From NCBI GenBank assembly GCA_002841945.1, contig PHBI01000021.1, positions 1-64,000 of the forward strand: a DNA stretch of 64,000 nucleotides, given 5' to 3'. Source of the stretch: Deltaproteobacteria bacterium HGW-Deltaproteobacteria-14 (GTDB lineage: Bacteria > Myxococcota_A > UBA9042 > PHBI01). Position 1 is the stretch's first letter. Every line of letters starts with the position of its first letter. The notes under the pieces are model-generated. The model did not search any database. It was not told where the DNA came from and saw nothing but the letters and a program-made list of their open reading frames with translations. Both the position numbers and the translations under genes were made by a program. This document shows positions 32,956 through 41,484 of this stretch, one piece after another.

Positions 32956-34368
32956 TCAGCCGACGAGCGCGGGGAGATCCCCTTCGAGGGCGCGGGTGGC
33001 GTCGTCGATGTCGCGTCCCAGCGCGATCACGTCGAACTTCCCGAAGGCCAGGCAGCCGACGTTGTAGAGGACGAACCGGCCGCGACCGGTCCGGGGATCG
33101 TAGAGATCGTCGCCGATCGCCTCGGCCAGCGCCGTGAACGAGGCGCCCTCCCAGCGACGGCTCACGAAGTCGCGGGCGCGGTACGCGGGTCGTCCGCCTG
33201 GAAACAGGCGATCCACCAGGTGCATCGGGGTCGAGGTGCCGCCCCAGCGACCGTTGCACTCGACAAACAGCGGCTGATCGCCGTCGAGGATGAAGTCGAA
33301 GGAGCACCGGCCGACGTAACCGAGCCGTTGGTAGACCCTCGCGACGAGGAGCGAGGCGTCGCTCATCCAGCGGTGCGCCTGGGGGCTGAAGCGGGACGGG
33401 ATCGAGCCGAGAAAGACGCGCTCGGGCCCCTCGAGGAGCTGCTCGTAGATGCCGTCGAGGCGGGGCGGGCCGTGCCCGATGGGAGGGATCCAGAGCTGGG
33501 TCGAAGGCGACGGGGCCATGTCGATCCAGCGCACCACCAGCACCTGCTGTCCGGGACGCCACGCCTTGTCGCGGAGGTAACGCCGGACCACCGCGTCGAG
33601 GGCGGCGTCATCGAGGGCGCGCAGCTCCGCGGCGTCGAACACGCGGTTGCCCATCGCCGAGGCGAAGCGGGTCATCTTCAGCGCGACCTTCGGGTGCCGC
33701 AGCACGAGCTCGCGGAGCGCCGCGCTCATCGCCGCGGGGGTCGTCGCCGTGACCGTCGCGACGCTGGCGGGGGTCCCGAGGACCGGCGCGACCAAGCGCT
33801 GCGCGAGCTCGGTGACGTGCGCCTTGTCATTCGCGAACCAGGTGGCGGGCGGGGTCGGCCCCAGCACCTCCACCCCTACCCCGGCCTCGCGCGCGAGGTC
33901 CTCGGCCAGCTCCCAGACCGCGTCGATGCCCATATAGGGATGGATCACCAGGTCGCCGACCTCGCGTGCCCAATCGACGAGCTCCCCCCGGACCCTCCCG
34001 TGACGACAGGCGGCCGCGACCTCGATCGCCGGGCCGACGGGATCGGCCTGAAAGAACCGCGGCGCGCCGAGCCCCAGGCGATCGCGGCAGTAGGCCTCGT
34101 AGTCGTCGCGCCCGGGACACGCGGCGACGTAGGCGTCTCCGTCGCCGGCCCGGACCCGGGTGCGGAGCTGGTAGAACTCGACCCCGAGGATGTCCTGGAG
34201 GAAGGGGACGCCGCTGACGTCATCGAGGTGCAGCGCGGAGCGGGCGCGCGCTCGGGGCCGGTAGCGATGGAGCGACCAGCGCGCGTTCGTCGCGGTGATC
34301 CCCAGCGCAGCGTCGACCTCACCAGCGACCGTCTCGATCAGCGCGTCGACGCTCCGCTCGAAGCTCAT
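32956..34368 (-). CDS. ATP-grasp-fold ligase-like protein
   Basis: 'GRCSFDFILDGDQPLFVECNGRWGGTSTPMHLVDRL' metal-binding end of ATP-grasp; 'HPKVALKMTRFASAMGNRVF'. Confidence 0.65.
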   Translation of the reverse strand: MSFERSVDALIETVAGEVDAALGITATNARWSLHRYRPRARARSALHLDDVSGVPFLQDILGVEFYQLRTRVRAGDGDAYVAACPGRDDYEAYCRDRLGLGAPRFFQADPVGPAIEVAAACRHGRVRGELVDWAREVGDLVIHPYMGIDAVWELAEDLAREAGVGVEVLGPTPPATWFANDKAHVTELAQRLVAPVLGTPASVATVTATTPAAMSAALRELVLRHPKVALKMTRFASAMGNRVFDAAELRALDDAALDAVVRRYLRDKAWRPGQQVLVVRWIDMAPSPSTQLWIPPIGHGPPRLDGIYEQLLEGPERVFLGSIPSRFSPQAHRWMSDASLLVARVYQRLGYVGRCSFDFILDGDQPLFVECNGRWGGTSTPMHLVDRLFPGGRPAYRARDFVSRRWEGASFTALAEAIGDDLYDPRTGRGRFVLYNVGCLAFGKFDVIALGRDIDDATRALEGDLPALVG

Positions 34369-34910
34369 CGACGCCTCGCGAGCACCCCGTCCACCGCCTC
34401 GCGGAGCGCCTCCACGGTGGCGTCGTTGAAGACGACCTCGTCGGCGAGGGCGAAGGTCGCGTGGAGCCGCTGGGTCGTGGGGTCGGTGCTGTTCGTCTCC
34501 TGGTCCTCGAGCGCCGCGAACACCTCGAAGGTCGTCGGGTCACCCTGCCGCCCGCGCGCCAGCAAGCGCTCGAAGCGAACGCGCTGATCCGCGTCTACGC
34601 CGAGCAGGAAGAAGCCCGGCACCTCGCGGAGCGCCTCGACCTCCGCCGGGTTGCGGATCGAGTCGACGATGTGGTCGGCGCCGTCGCGCAGCCGCGTGGC
34701 GATGCGGCGCGCCAGCACGTCCGGGCCGCCCTCGCGCCGCAGCTCGTTGCCGATGGCGAGCAGGTTCTCGCGGCTCTCAGGCACGCCGCGGGCGGCGAGC
34801 TCCTCGCGGAGCACGTCCGAGCACGAGTGGTAGGCAAAACCCTGCTCTCGCAGGTAATCGGCGACCGTGCCCTTGCCGGCCGCGAACTTTCCAGTCAATC
34901 CGACGATCAT
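34365..34910 (-). CDS. P-loop kinase, deoxynucleotide monophosphate kinase/AAA_18-like
   Basis: 'MIVGLTGKFAAGKGTVADYLREQGFAYHSCSDVLREELAARG', 'IVDSIRNPAEVEALREVPGFFLLGVDAD'; overlaps next start by 4 nt. Confidence 0.75.
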   Translation of the reverse strand: MIVGLTGKFAAGKGTVADYLREQGFAYHSCSDVLREELAARGVPESRENLLAIGNELRREGGPDVLARRIATRLRDGADHIVDSIRNPAEVEALREVPGFFLLGVDADQRVRFERLLARGRQGDPTTFEVFAALEDQETNSTDPTTQRLHATFALADEVVFNDATVEALREAVDGVLARRR

Positions 34911-35007
34911 GGCTCCCTCGGGTCGAGGCGCGGAGCCTACCAGACGCGAGGCACCCGCGGGGGAGGAAGTGGGCCGCTGACCCCCTCCAATGACTCTGGG
35001 ACGCGAC

Positions 35008-37836
35008 CTACGGGGCGGTCGCTGTGACGAGCAGCCACGTCGTCGCGAGCGGCGTCGTCTGGTCGACCTCGGCCCGAATCGCCGCCATGAGCTCGGCGGC
35101 CCGCGGCTTGTCCGCCGCTGCACACATGCCGCCGATCACGACCGGCAGCGACACCCAGTCGAGGTACTCCGAGGCGGGCCACGGCCGCGTGTAGCGCTGC
35201 ACGGCGATGTCCTCGAAGCCCGCCGCCGCGAGCGCAGAGCGCATCGCGTCGAGGCTCCCGAGGGCGGCGTCCTGCCCGAAGGCGACGGCGTCCTCCGGCC
35301 TCGGCGGCCGCACGCCGGTCGCCTCGCGGGCGCGCTCGATCGCCGCGGACACCGACAGCGCCTCAGCGGTGAGCAGGTGGTCCGGCTCGCCCAGGTACTC
35401 CGCGGGGATGCTGAAACCGAAGCGTCCTCCCGGCCGCAGCGCGCCGCGCACCACCTTCAGCTCGTCGGAGATGTTCTTGGCGAGCCACAGGGAGGCGTTG
35501 GACAGCATCCGCTCGAAGCCCCCCTCGAACTGCGCGATCTGGGCGAGGGCCCGCGCGGCGCCGAGCACGAAGCGCGCCCGGTCGTCGGAGACGCGCCCGT
35601 AGATCTCCTCCACCATCCGCGGCGCCGGGTCGGCGGCGACCAGGCGCCCGAGCTGCCCGAGCCGGCTCAGCACCACCTGCGAGGTCACGCCGGTCCCGAA
35701 GCCGAGCTCCGCGACCCGGGCGTCGTCGGGAACCCCGACGGCCTCGGCGAGCGCCACCGAGACGTCGTGGTACAGGGTAGAGTTCGCGCAGAACGCGGCG
35801 TAGGCGACCGCCTGCTCCTCGTCATCCCAAGGCCCGGGCGGCTCGAGGCGCTGCTCGAGATCGCCCGCGTGCTCCATCAGCTGCTCGAGCAGGTTGAACG
35901 ACATCTCCGCGTGCTCGTGGAGCGGCTTGTGGTGACAGAGCACGACCTCGTCCGCGATGGCCCGCGCGATGTCCTCGGGGCCCACCTCGCGCATCGCGAG
36001 CAGGTGGTCGAGCCGCCGCGGGGCCTTCAGCTTGATCATCAGGCCGTTGAGCTTCGGCGTGATCGGCGCGTACACCGGCCCACGGCGGCCCGGACCCACC
36101 AAGCAGTAGTTCGCGCCGAGCGGTGGGCGCGGCTTGAAGGCCGGCACCTCGCCGCGCGGGCGCAGCAGCAGCTCCGCGTTCCAGCGCGCGTCGAAGGGCA
36201 GCGGCAGCCGGTTCAGGTACGGGTTGAGCATCACGACGAACTGTTCCCAGCTCGCCGGGTCCTCTGGGAAGGCGCGCCGTGCGAGGCGATAGTGCCAGTG
36301 ATTCTCCGTGTTCCCAGCGCCGTCGGTGCGACCCCAGTAGATCTTCAGCATCTCTAGCCAGCCGGCGTAGCCCTCGGCGACGAAGTAGAGCTCTTCCGCG
36401 GCGGCGGCTGCCTCCACGGCGGGTCGGATCTCGTCGACGAGGTCCACCCGGCGAGGCTCGTCGATGAGGCGGCGGACCGCCGGACGCATCGCCTCGAGCG
36501 CCGTCCCGGCCACCGCACCGATGCACCAGCCGCGCGAGACGCAGGCCTCGGTGCGGGCGGAGCGCGACACCGCCGGCTCGTTCTCCCCCGACGCCATGGG
36601 GGCGTAGCCGAGCGTGAGCAGCGTCGTCGCGTCCGGGCCGTCGCCGCGGGCCGGGAAGTCCGCGGCGATCGCCTCGATCGCGGCCGCGATGTGCTCGTCC
36701 GGGCCCGTGTCCGGAGGCGCTCCGCGGAGCGCCGTGATGCCGTCGGCGATGACCGCGAGGGCGCCCTCCCCGCGCGCGGTCGGTGCGCCGGCGAGGGCCG
36801 CGGCGTGGCAGACGCGCTGACCGAGATCCTGAAGGACCCGGAGGCCGCGCCGCGCCTCGACCCGGGGAGACGGTGAGAGCGGCGTGACGAGCGCGCGAAG
36901 CACCCCAGCGACGCGGCGCTCGAAGCCCTCCGGTGAGGTCGCGTAGTCGTCCTCGGCCGCGAGACAGTGCTCGCGCCAGCGGGCGAAGGACGACGACATC
37001 AGGCGCGGGTGGTGGACCTTGGCGTAGTCGCCGGCCTCGCCCAGGGCCAGGTACTTCTCGGTCGGCTCGACGAGGTGGCCGTCGAAGACCCCGCGCCGAT
37101 AGGCGAAGCCCTCGTAGTTGATGATCTGAATAGCGTTGTCGGCGATGTCGCGGGTGGTCTCGCAGTCGAGGCGAGCGAGGCGGACCTCCGGATCGCGCGC
37201 GTCGAGCTCGAGCTGGCCGTAGATCATCGCCTCGGTCCCCGCGAGATCCGCGAGGTCCAGGCGCAGGCCACTCGCGTCCGCGCGGCCGAGCTCGGCGAGC
37301 CAGTAGTAGTGGAGCGCGGCGACCGCCTCGCTGAGCCGCGCCATGTGCATCAGCTCCCACTCGCTGAGCCCGGGCCACCACCCGAAGCCGATGAGCGCGT
37401 GGACGAGGCCGTGACTCCACCACTTCGGCGCCATGTTGAGCTGGAAGTCGGCCACCGGGCAGTCCTGAGCGAACGGCCACAGGGAGGGCGCGGCGACCCG
37501 CTCGGCGCCGCGCGTCACCGCGCCGTAGTCGGCTGCCACGTCCGGATGCGACCACCCGTCGGCGCGTCCCAGGAACGCGCGCTCGAGCCGATCGAACGCG
37601 AAGAACCCGCGCTCGCGCGCGACCACACCGACCTGGTGCATGAAGGGGGTCGTCGTCAGCCCCTCGATCGCCAGGCGATGATGCGCCGCAAGAAACAGCT
37701 CATCCGCATCCTGCCGCAGCCCCTCGATCGTCCGTGCCGCATCGCACAAGACCGCGCCGTCGAGCGCGCCGCCGAGGTCTTCGAGCGTGATCTGCTCGCC
37801 GGTCGGGATACCGAGGTCGGGGGAGATGGGGGGCAT
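35008..37836 (-). CDS. 942-aa protein: uncharacterised N-terminal region fused to a C-terminal class I SAM methyltransferase
   Basis: C-terminal 'VAELGFGTGVTSQVVLSRLGQLGRLVAADPAPRMVEEIYGRV'; N-terminal ~700 aa not recognised. Confidence 0.75.
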   Translation of the reverse strand: MPPISPDLGIPTGEQITLEDLGGALDGAVLCDAARTIEGLRQDADELFLAAHHRLAIEGLTTTPFMHQVGVVARERGFFAFDRLERAFLGRADGWSHPDVAADYGAVTRGAERVAAPSLWPFAQDCPVADFQLNMAPKWWSHGLVHALIGFGWWPGLSEWELMHMARLSEAVAALHYYWLAELGRADASGLRLDLADLAGTEAMIYGQLELDARDPEVRLARLDCETTRDIADNAIQIINYEGFAYRRGVFDGHLVEPTEKYLALGEAGDYAKVHHPRLMSSSFARWREHCLAAEDDYATSPEGFERRVAGVLRALVTPLSPSPRVEARRGLRVLQDLGQRVCHAAALAGAPTARGEGALAVIADGITALRGAPPDTGPDEHIAAAIEAIAADFPARGDGPDATTLLTLGYAPMASGENEPAVSRSARTEACVSRGWCIGAVAGTALEAMRPAVRRLIDEPRRVDLVDEIRPAVEAAAAAEELYFVAEGYAGWLEMLKIYWGRTDGAGNTENHWHYRLARRAFPEDPASWEQFVVMLNPYLNRLPLPFDARWNAELLLRPRGEVPAFKPRPPLGANYCLVGPGRRGPVYAPITPKLNGLMIKLKAPRRLDHLLAMREVGPEDIARAIADEVVLCHHKPLHEHAEMSFNLLEQLMEHAGDLEQRLEPPGPWDDEEQAVAYAAFCANSTLYHDVSVALAEAVGVPDDARVAELGFGTGVTSQVVLSRLGQLGRLVAADPAPRMVEEIYGRVSDDRARFVLGAARALAQIAQFEGGFERMLSNASLWLAKNISDELKVVRGALRPGGRFGFSIPAEYLGEPDHLLTAEALSVSAAIERAREATGVRPPRPEDAVAFGQDAALGSLDAMRSALAAAGFEDIAVQRYTRPWPASEYLDWVSLPVVIGGMCAAADKPRAAELMAAIRAEVDQTTPLATTWLLVTATAP

Positions 37837-37996
37837 GGAGACACCTTCCGTGCGCGGCGCGGTGAACTTGAAAAGACGGGCGCCGGGATGATACGTTAGG
37901 ACGGCATCGGGGGGTAGGCGGTCACCGGACGCTCGTTCTCTTCATCGGGACGCGCCGGACTCGCATGACGACGCCCAGTTACGCCGCGGAGATACC

Positions 37997-38881
37997 ATGC
38001 CTGGCTTCACCCTGCCGCTCGACAAGCTTTGTGACATCTGGTTTCCGACCCTCAAGAAGACGCTGCCCATCGACTGGATGCAGCCGATGTCGGATCCGGA
38101 CAGGAAGCACTTCCTCGACCAGTTCGGGCTCGGGCTCGCCGACAAGGTGAAGCTGATGTCCGGCGGCCCATCGTCGCCGCGGCCGTACTTCTGGAACGCG
38201 ACGCCGAACAAGCTCCACGGCGACACGGCCAAAGAGATCTCGAAGCCGGTCCAGAAGTTCTGTCACGACGCGGTGAACAAGTTCAAGCAGTGCATCGACA
38301 TGTGGAAGCTCCAGGCTGAGTTCAAGAGCCTGAAGATCATGGCGGTGTCGGCGATCGGGACCCCCGGCTGCCTCAAGGGGCCCGAGCTCAAGACCCTGGC
38401 GCCGTTCAAGAGCTGGAAGGGGAAGGAAGACAACGAGAAGGCCTACATCAAGGCCGTCGTCGAGGGCCTCTCGGGGCAGTGGAAGAAGTGGCAGGACAAG
38501 GTGATGATCCCGGGCCTGCCGTTCTACCCGGCGTTCGCCGCCTTCCCGCTCGCGCAGGCGCCGCCGATGCCGAACATCCCGTTCCCCCTCGTGACCTGCC
38601 CGTCCGCGACGATGGCCGAGATGACGCAGATGAAGCTCAAGGACGCCATGGTCAAGGCGCTCGACAAGGGCGTAAAGGACGAGGACTCCGACAAGCAGCA
38701 CGAGGCGATCTTCGACACCATCGCGTTCCCCATCGCCCTGAACTTCCTGCTCTGGCAGGTCATGCAGATGATCATGAACCTGCTCGGCAAGGGCCCCGTC
38801 CCGCCGTACGCCCCGCCGTACATCCCGGTCGGGCCGGTCGTCGGCGGCTCCGAGGCCCTCGGCAAGGCGCTCATGGCCTAG
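37997..38881 (+). CDS. Uncharacterised 294-aa protein, Pro/hydrophobic C-terminus
   Basis: Clean ORF with 'PFYPAFAAFPLAQAPPMPNIPFPLVTCPSATMAEM' and 'GPVPPYAPPYIPVGPVVGGSEALGKALMA'. Confidence 0.7.
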   Translation: MPGFTLPLDKLCDIWFPTLKKTLPIDWMQPMSDPDRKHFLDQFGLGLADKVKLMSGGPSSPRPYFWNATPNKLHGDTAKEISKPVQKFCHDAVNKFKQCIDMWKLQAEFKSLKIMAVSAIGTPGCLKGPELKTLAPFKSWKGKEDNEKAYIKAVVEGLSGQWKKWQDKVMIPGLPFYPAFAAFPLAQAPPMPNIPFPLVTCPSATMAEMTQMKLKDAMVKALDKGVKDEDSDKQHEAIFDTIAFPIALNFLLWQVMQMIMNLLGKGPVPPYAPPYIPVGPVVGGSEALGKALMA

Positions 38882-38942
38882 CTCGAGACACCCCACGGAG
38901 GCGCCCCGCCCGGACGCTCCGCAGCGCCTGAAGCGAAGACTG

Positions 38943-38975
38943 AAACGGCCGCCCCCCTCGAGGGCGCGGCCGTTT
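38943..38975. terminator. Bidirectional rho-independent terminator between convergent genes
   Basis: AAACGGCCGC-N13-GCGGCCGTTT, followed by CTTTG and preceded by A-rich side. Confidence 0.85.
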
Positions 38976-38999
38976 CTTTGCGTGCCGCGGGCCTCGCCG

Positions 39000-41321
39000 C
39001 TACTTCTTCTTGCCGCCCTTGGGGCCCTCGGCGAGGTCCTCATCCACGACCAGGATCTCTCCGTCGTCGTCGCGGATGATGCCGAACTCCTCGTCGACCT
39101 GCTCGCGGGCCTTCTTCTTGATCTCCTTCTCGTGCTCCTTCTCGGCCGCCGCGGCGCGCGCCGCGGCGTCGCCCTCGAAGCCATCCTTCTCCGCGCGGAT
39201 GCGCTCGTCCCACTCGTCGCCGTGCAGGCGCCGGTCCTCGGTCTGATCGAAGACGACGGCGTCCTTGACCTCGTCCTTGCGCACACCGAGGCGGTCATCG
39301 CCGCGCTTGAACTGGTCGCGGTACTTCTTGTCGACGTCCTTCTCGAGCTCGTCGTCGTCCATCGCCTGGATGAACCCGGTGACGCCTTCCTTGCGGACCC
39401 CCGCCTCGATGGCGGCCTCGTCCCGCTTGACGTCCATCCAGTCGACCTGATCGACCTCGATGATGTTGACCTTGCGGAACGGCTTCTCGCCGAGCTCGTC
39501 GAAGTCGCGGATCTGGTGCCACCCCCGCCACAGGAGCTCGACGGCGGGCCGCTTGGGGTCGTCGAGGTCGAACAAGACCTGGTCGAGGGTCAGCGCGAGC
39601 GGGATCGGGCCCTCGCTCATGTCGATGGTCGCCGTCGGGTGGAGCCCGGGCAGACGGAAGAAGAGGTGGCCGTCGGGGGTCAGGTTCGTGAAGTAGACCT
39701 CCTCATCCCCCCGGATGTGCTTCACCCACAGCTTCGGGTGCGCCTCCTGGTAGGCGAGCATGTTGAAGAGCGGGATCTCCACGCCCTCGATGTTCTTGAT
39801 GATCGGCTGGTCATCGGGATCTTCGGGGTCGTAATTCTCGAGGGCCAGCTGCTTGCCGGTCTCGGCGAGCTCGGTGTCCCACGGGAAGATGCCGAAGTAC
39901 TGCGCACGCGGATACCAGGACATCGGGTACGGCGCCCAGCCGGCCGGCGCCCGGAGCTTCTTGATGTCGAACTCGTCGTTGAGCTCCACGACGAAGTCCT
40001 CTTCGACGAGCGGCTGCTCCGGATCCTCGATGTTGGGCAGCGGCAGGTCCTTGAGCGCCTCCTCGCGGTGACTGCACGCGAACCCCTTGCCACACGGGTT
40101 GGCCGGGTACGGCATCTCCGGGTGCTCGCTCTCCTCGCGCTCCTTCTTCGTCTTCTTCGGGCGCTCGCGGATGTACTCGGCGGCCCAGTCGTCACCGTGG
40201 AGCTTGATGTCGCCGAACTCGGTGGCGCGGTTCTTGAGCACGCCCTCCTCGTCCTTGAGCTCGCGCGCGCGGCGCTCGTCTTCGTCCTCGAGCAGCTCCC
40301 GCAGCTCGTCCTGGGCCTTGAGGGCGTTGAGGTCGAGGGACTGAGTCTTCTCGCTCGTGGAGAAGAACTCGGCCATCGGATCGACCTCCTTGGCCTCCGG
40401 CTCACCCTCCTCCTCCTCCTCGTCGTCCTTGTCGCCGGCCGCGTCCTCGGGCTCGGGGAGGTCCTCGGGTCGATCGGGCAGGTCGCGGCCGAGCCGCAGC
40501 GCGCTGGTGATCTTCATCCCGTCGTCGGCCTCGGCCTCAGCGTTGAGACGCGCGACGAGATCGGCGTCGAGGACGCGGGTGGTCCCGCTGCTCTCCTCTT
40601 CGTCGCCAAACGCCTTCTCGGCGAGCTGCTGGGCCTTCTCGTCCTTCGGCTTCGGCTCCTTCTTCTTGGAGCCGGCCTCCTTCTTCGCCTTCTCCTCGGC
40701 CTTGATCTCTTCCTCGATCTCCTTTTTGCGCTCGCGCCGCTTCTCCTGCACCTCGGCGACGCCCTGCGCCTCCTCGGCCATCTCGAGCTCGTCGTCGCTC
40801 AGGACGATCTTGCCCCAACCGCCATAGGCGTTCTCGTAGCGGAGCGGCACCTTGTCGATCGGCGTCGGCTCGCTGAAGTCCGGATCCAGCCACTGCCAGG
40901 TCTCGCCCTTGGCGAGGTCCTTGTAGGTCAGGTCCTTCATCGGCGGATACCAGACGCACTTGCGGTCACCGACGATCCGCAGGCGCCGGGTGACGACACC
41001 GGGGATCCGCATCTCGACGGTGAACTCGGGCACCGGCTGGCCGCCGGGAGCGTACGCCGTGCCGCGCACCATCACGTCGACGAAGCGCTTCTCCGGCGCG
41101 ATCTCGCCCGGGTGCCTGACGCTGACGTTCGGTGGATCGGCGTCGTCGTAGAACTCCGCCATGAAGGCGACCGGCGGGGTCTCGTCCGACGGCTCGCACG
41201 TCGCCTCGACGTTGTTGATGTTGTACCGACGCTTGATGACCACCACGATCCCGTGGTCGCCGTTGAGTCGACGCCCCGGGAGCCAGAACCCCTGGTAGCC
41301 ATGTTGCTCGAACTCGGGCAT
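39000..41321 (-). CDS. DUF2169-family protein with a large charged insertion and charged C-terminal tail
   Basis: DUF2169-like 'KVPLRYENAYGGWG' ... 'YPANPCGKGF' ... 'LPLPNIEDPEQPL' ... 'PAGWAPYPMSWYPRAQYFG'; insert rich in E/K/D. Confidence 0.75.
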   Translation of the reverse strand: MPEFEQHGYQGFWLPGRRLNGDHGIVVVIKRRYNINNVEATCEPSDETPPVAFMAEFYDDADPPNVSVRHPGEIAPEKRFVDVMVRGTAYAPGGQPVPEFTVEMRIPGVVTRRLRIVGDRKCVWYPPMKDLTYKDLAKGETWQWLDPDFSEPTPIDKVPLRYENAYGGWGKIVLSDDELEMAEEAQGVAEVQEKRRERKKEIEEEIKAEEKAKKEAGSKKKEPKPKDEKAQQLAEKAFGDEEESSGTTRVLDADLVARLNAEAEADDGMKITSALRLGRDLPDRPEDLPEPEDAAGDKDDEEEEEGEPEAKEVDPMAEFFSTSEKTQSLDLNALKAQDELRELLEDEDERRARELKDEEGVLKNRATEFGDIKLHGDDWAAEYIRERPKKTKKEREESEHPEMPYPANPCGKGFACSHREEALKDLPLPNIEDPEQPLVEEDFVVELNDEFDIKKLRAPAGWAPYPMSWYPRAQYFGIFPWDTELAETGKQLALENYDPEDPDDQPIIKNIEGVEIPLFNMLAYQEAHPKLWVKHIRGDEEVYFTNLTPDGHLFFRLPGLHPTATIDMSEGPIPLALTLDQVLFDLDDPKRPAVELLWRGWHQIRDFDELGEKPFRKVNIIEVDQVDWMDVKRDEAAIEAGVRKEGVTGFIQAMDDDELEKDVDKKYRDQFKRGDDRLGVRKDEVKDAVVFDQTEDRRLHGDEWDERIRAEKDGFEGDAAARAAAAEKEHEKEIKKKAREQVDEEFGIIRDDDGEILVVDEDLAEGPKGGKKK

Positions 41322-41484
41322 CCCTCAACCACCCTGTCGCGTGTTGGAACGAGGCGCGACACGCTGGTTCTATAGCACGCTCAGGGGCATGACAAGGCGA
41401 CCGCGGCCCGCCCAGCGGGCCCCAAAACGACGAACGCCGGGGCGTCGCCCGGCGTCCGTGGGGTTCAGCGACCAACCGCGCCGG

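Noticed and set aside
38982-41375. 797-aa Leu/Val-rich plus-strand ORF opposite the DUF2169 gene
   Set aside because: Leu-rich pseudo-membrane sequence arises from reverse complement of the E/K-rich coding strand.
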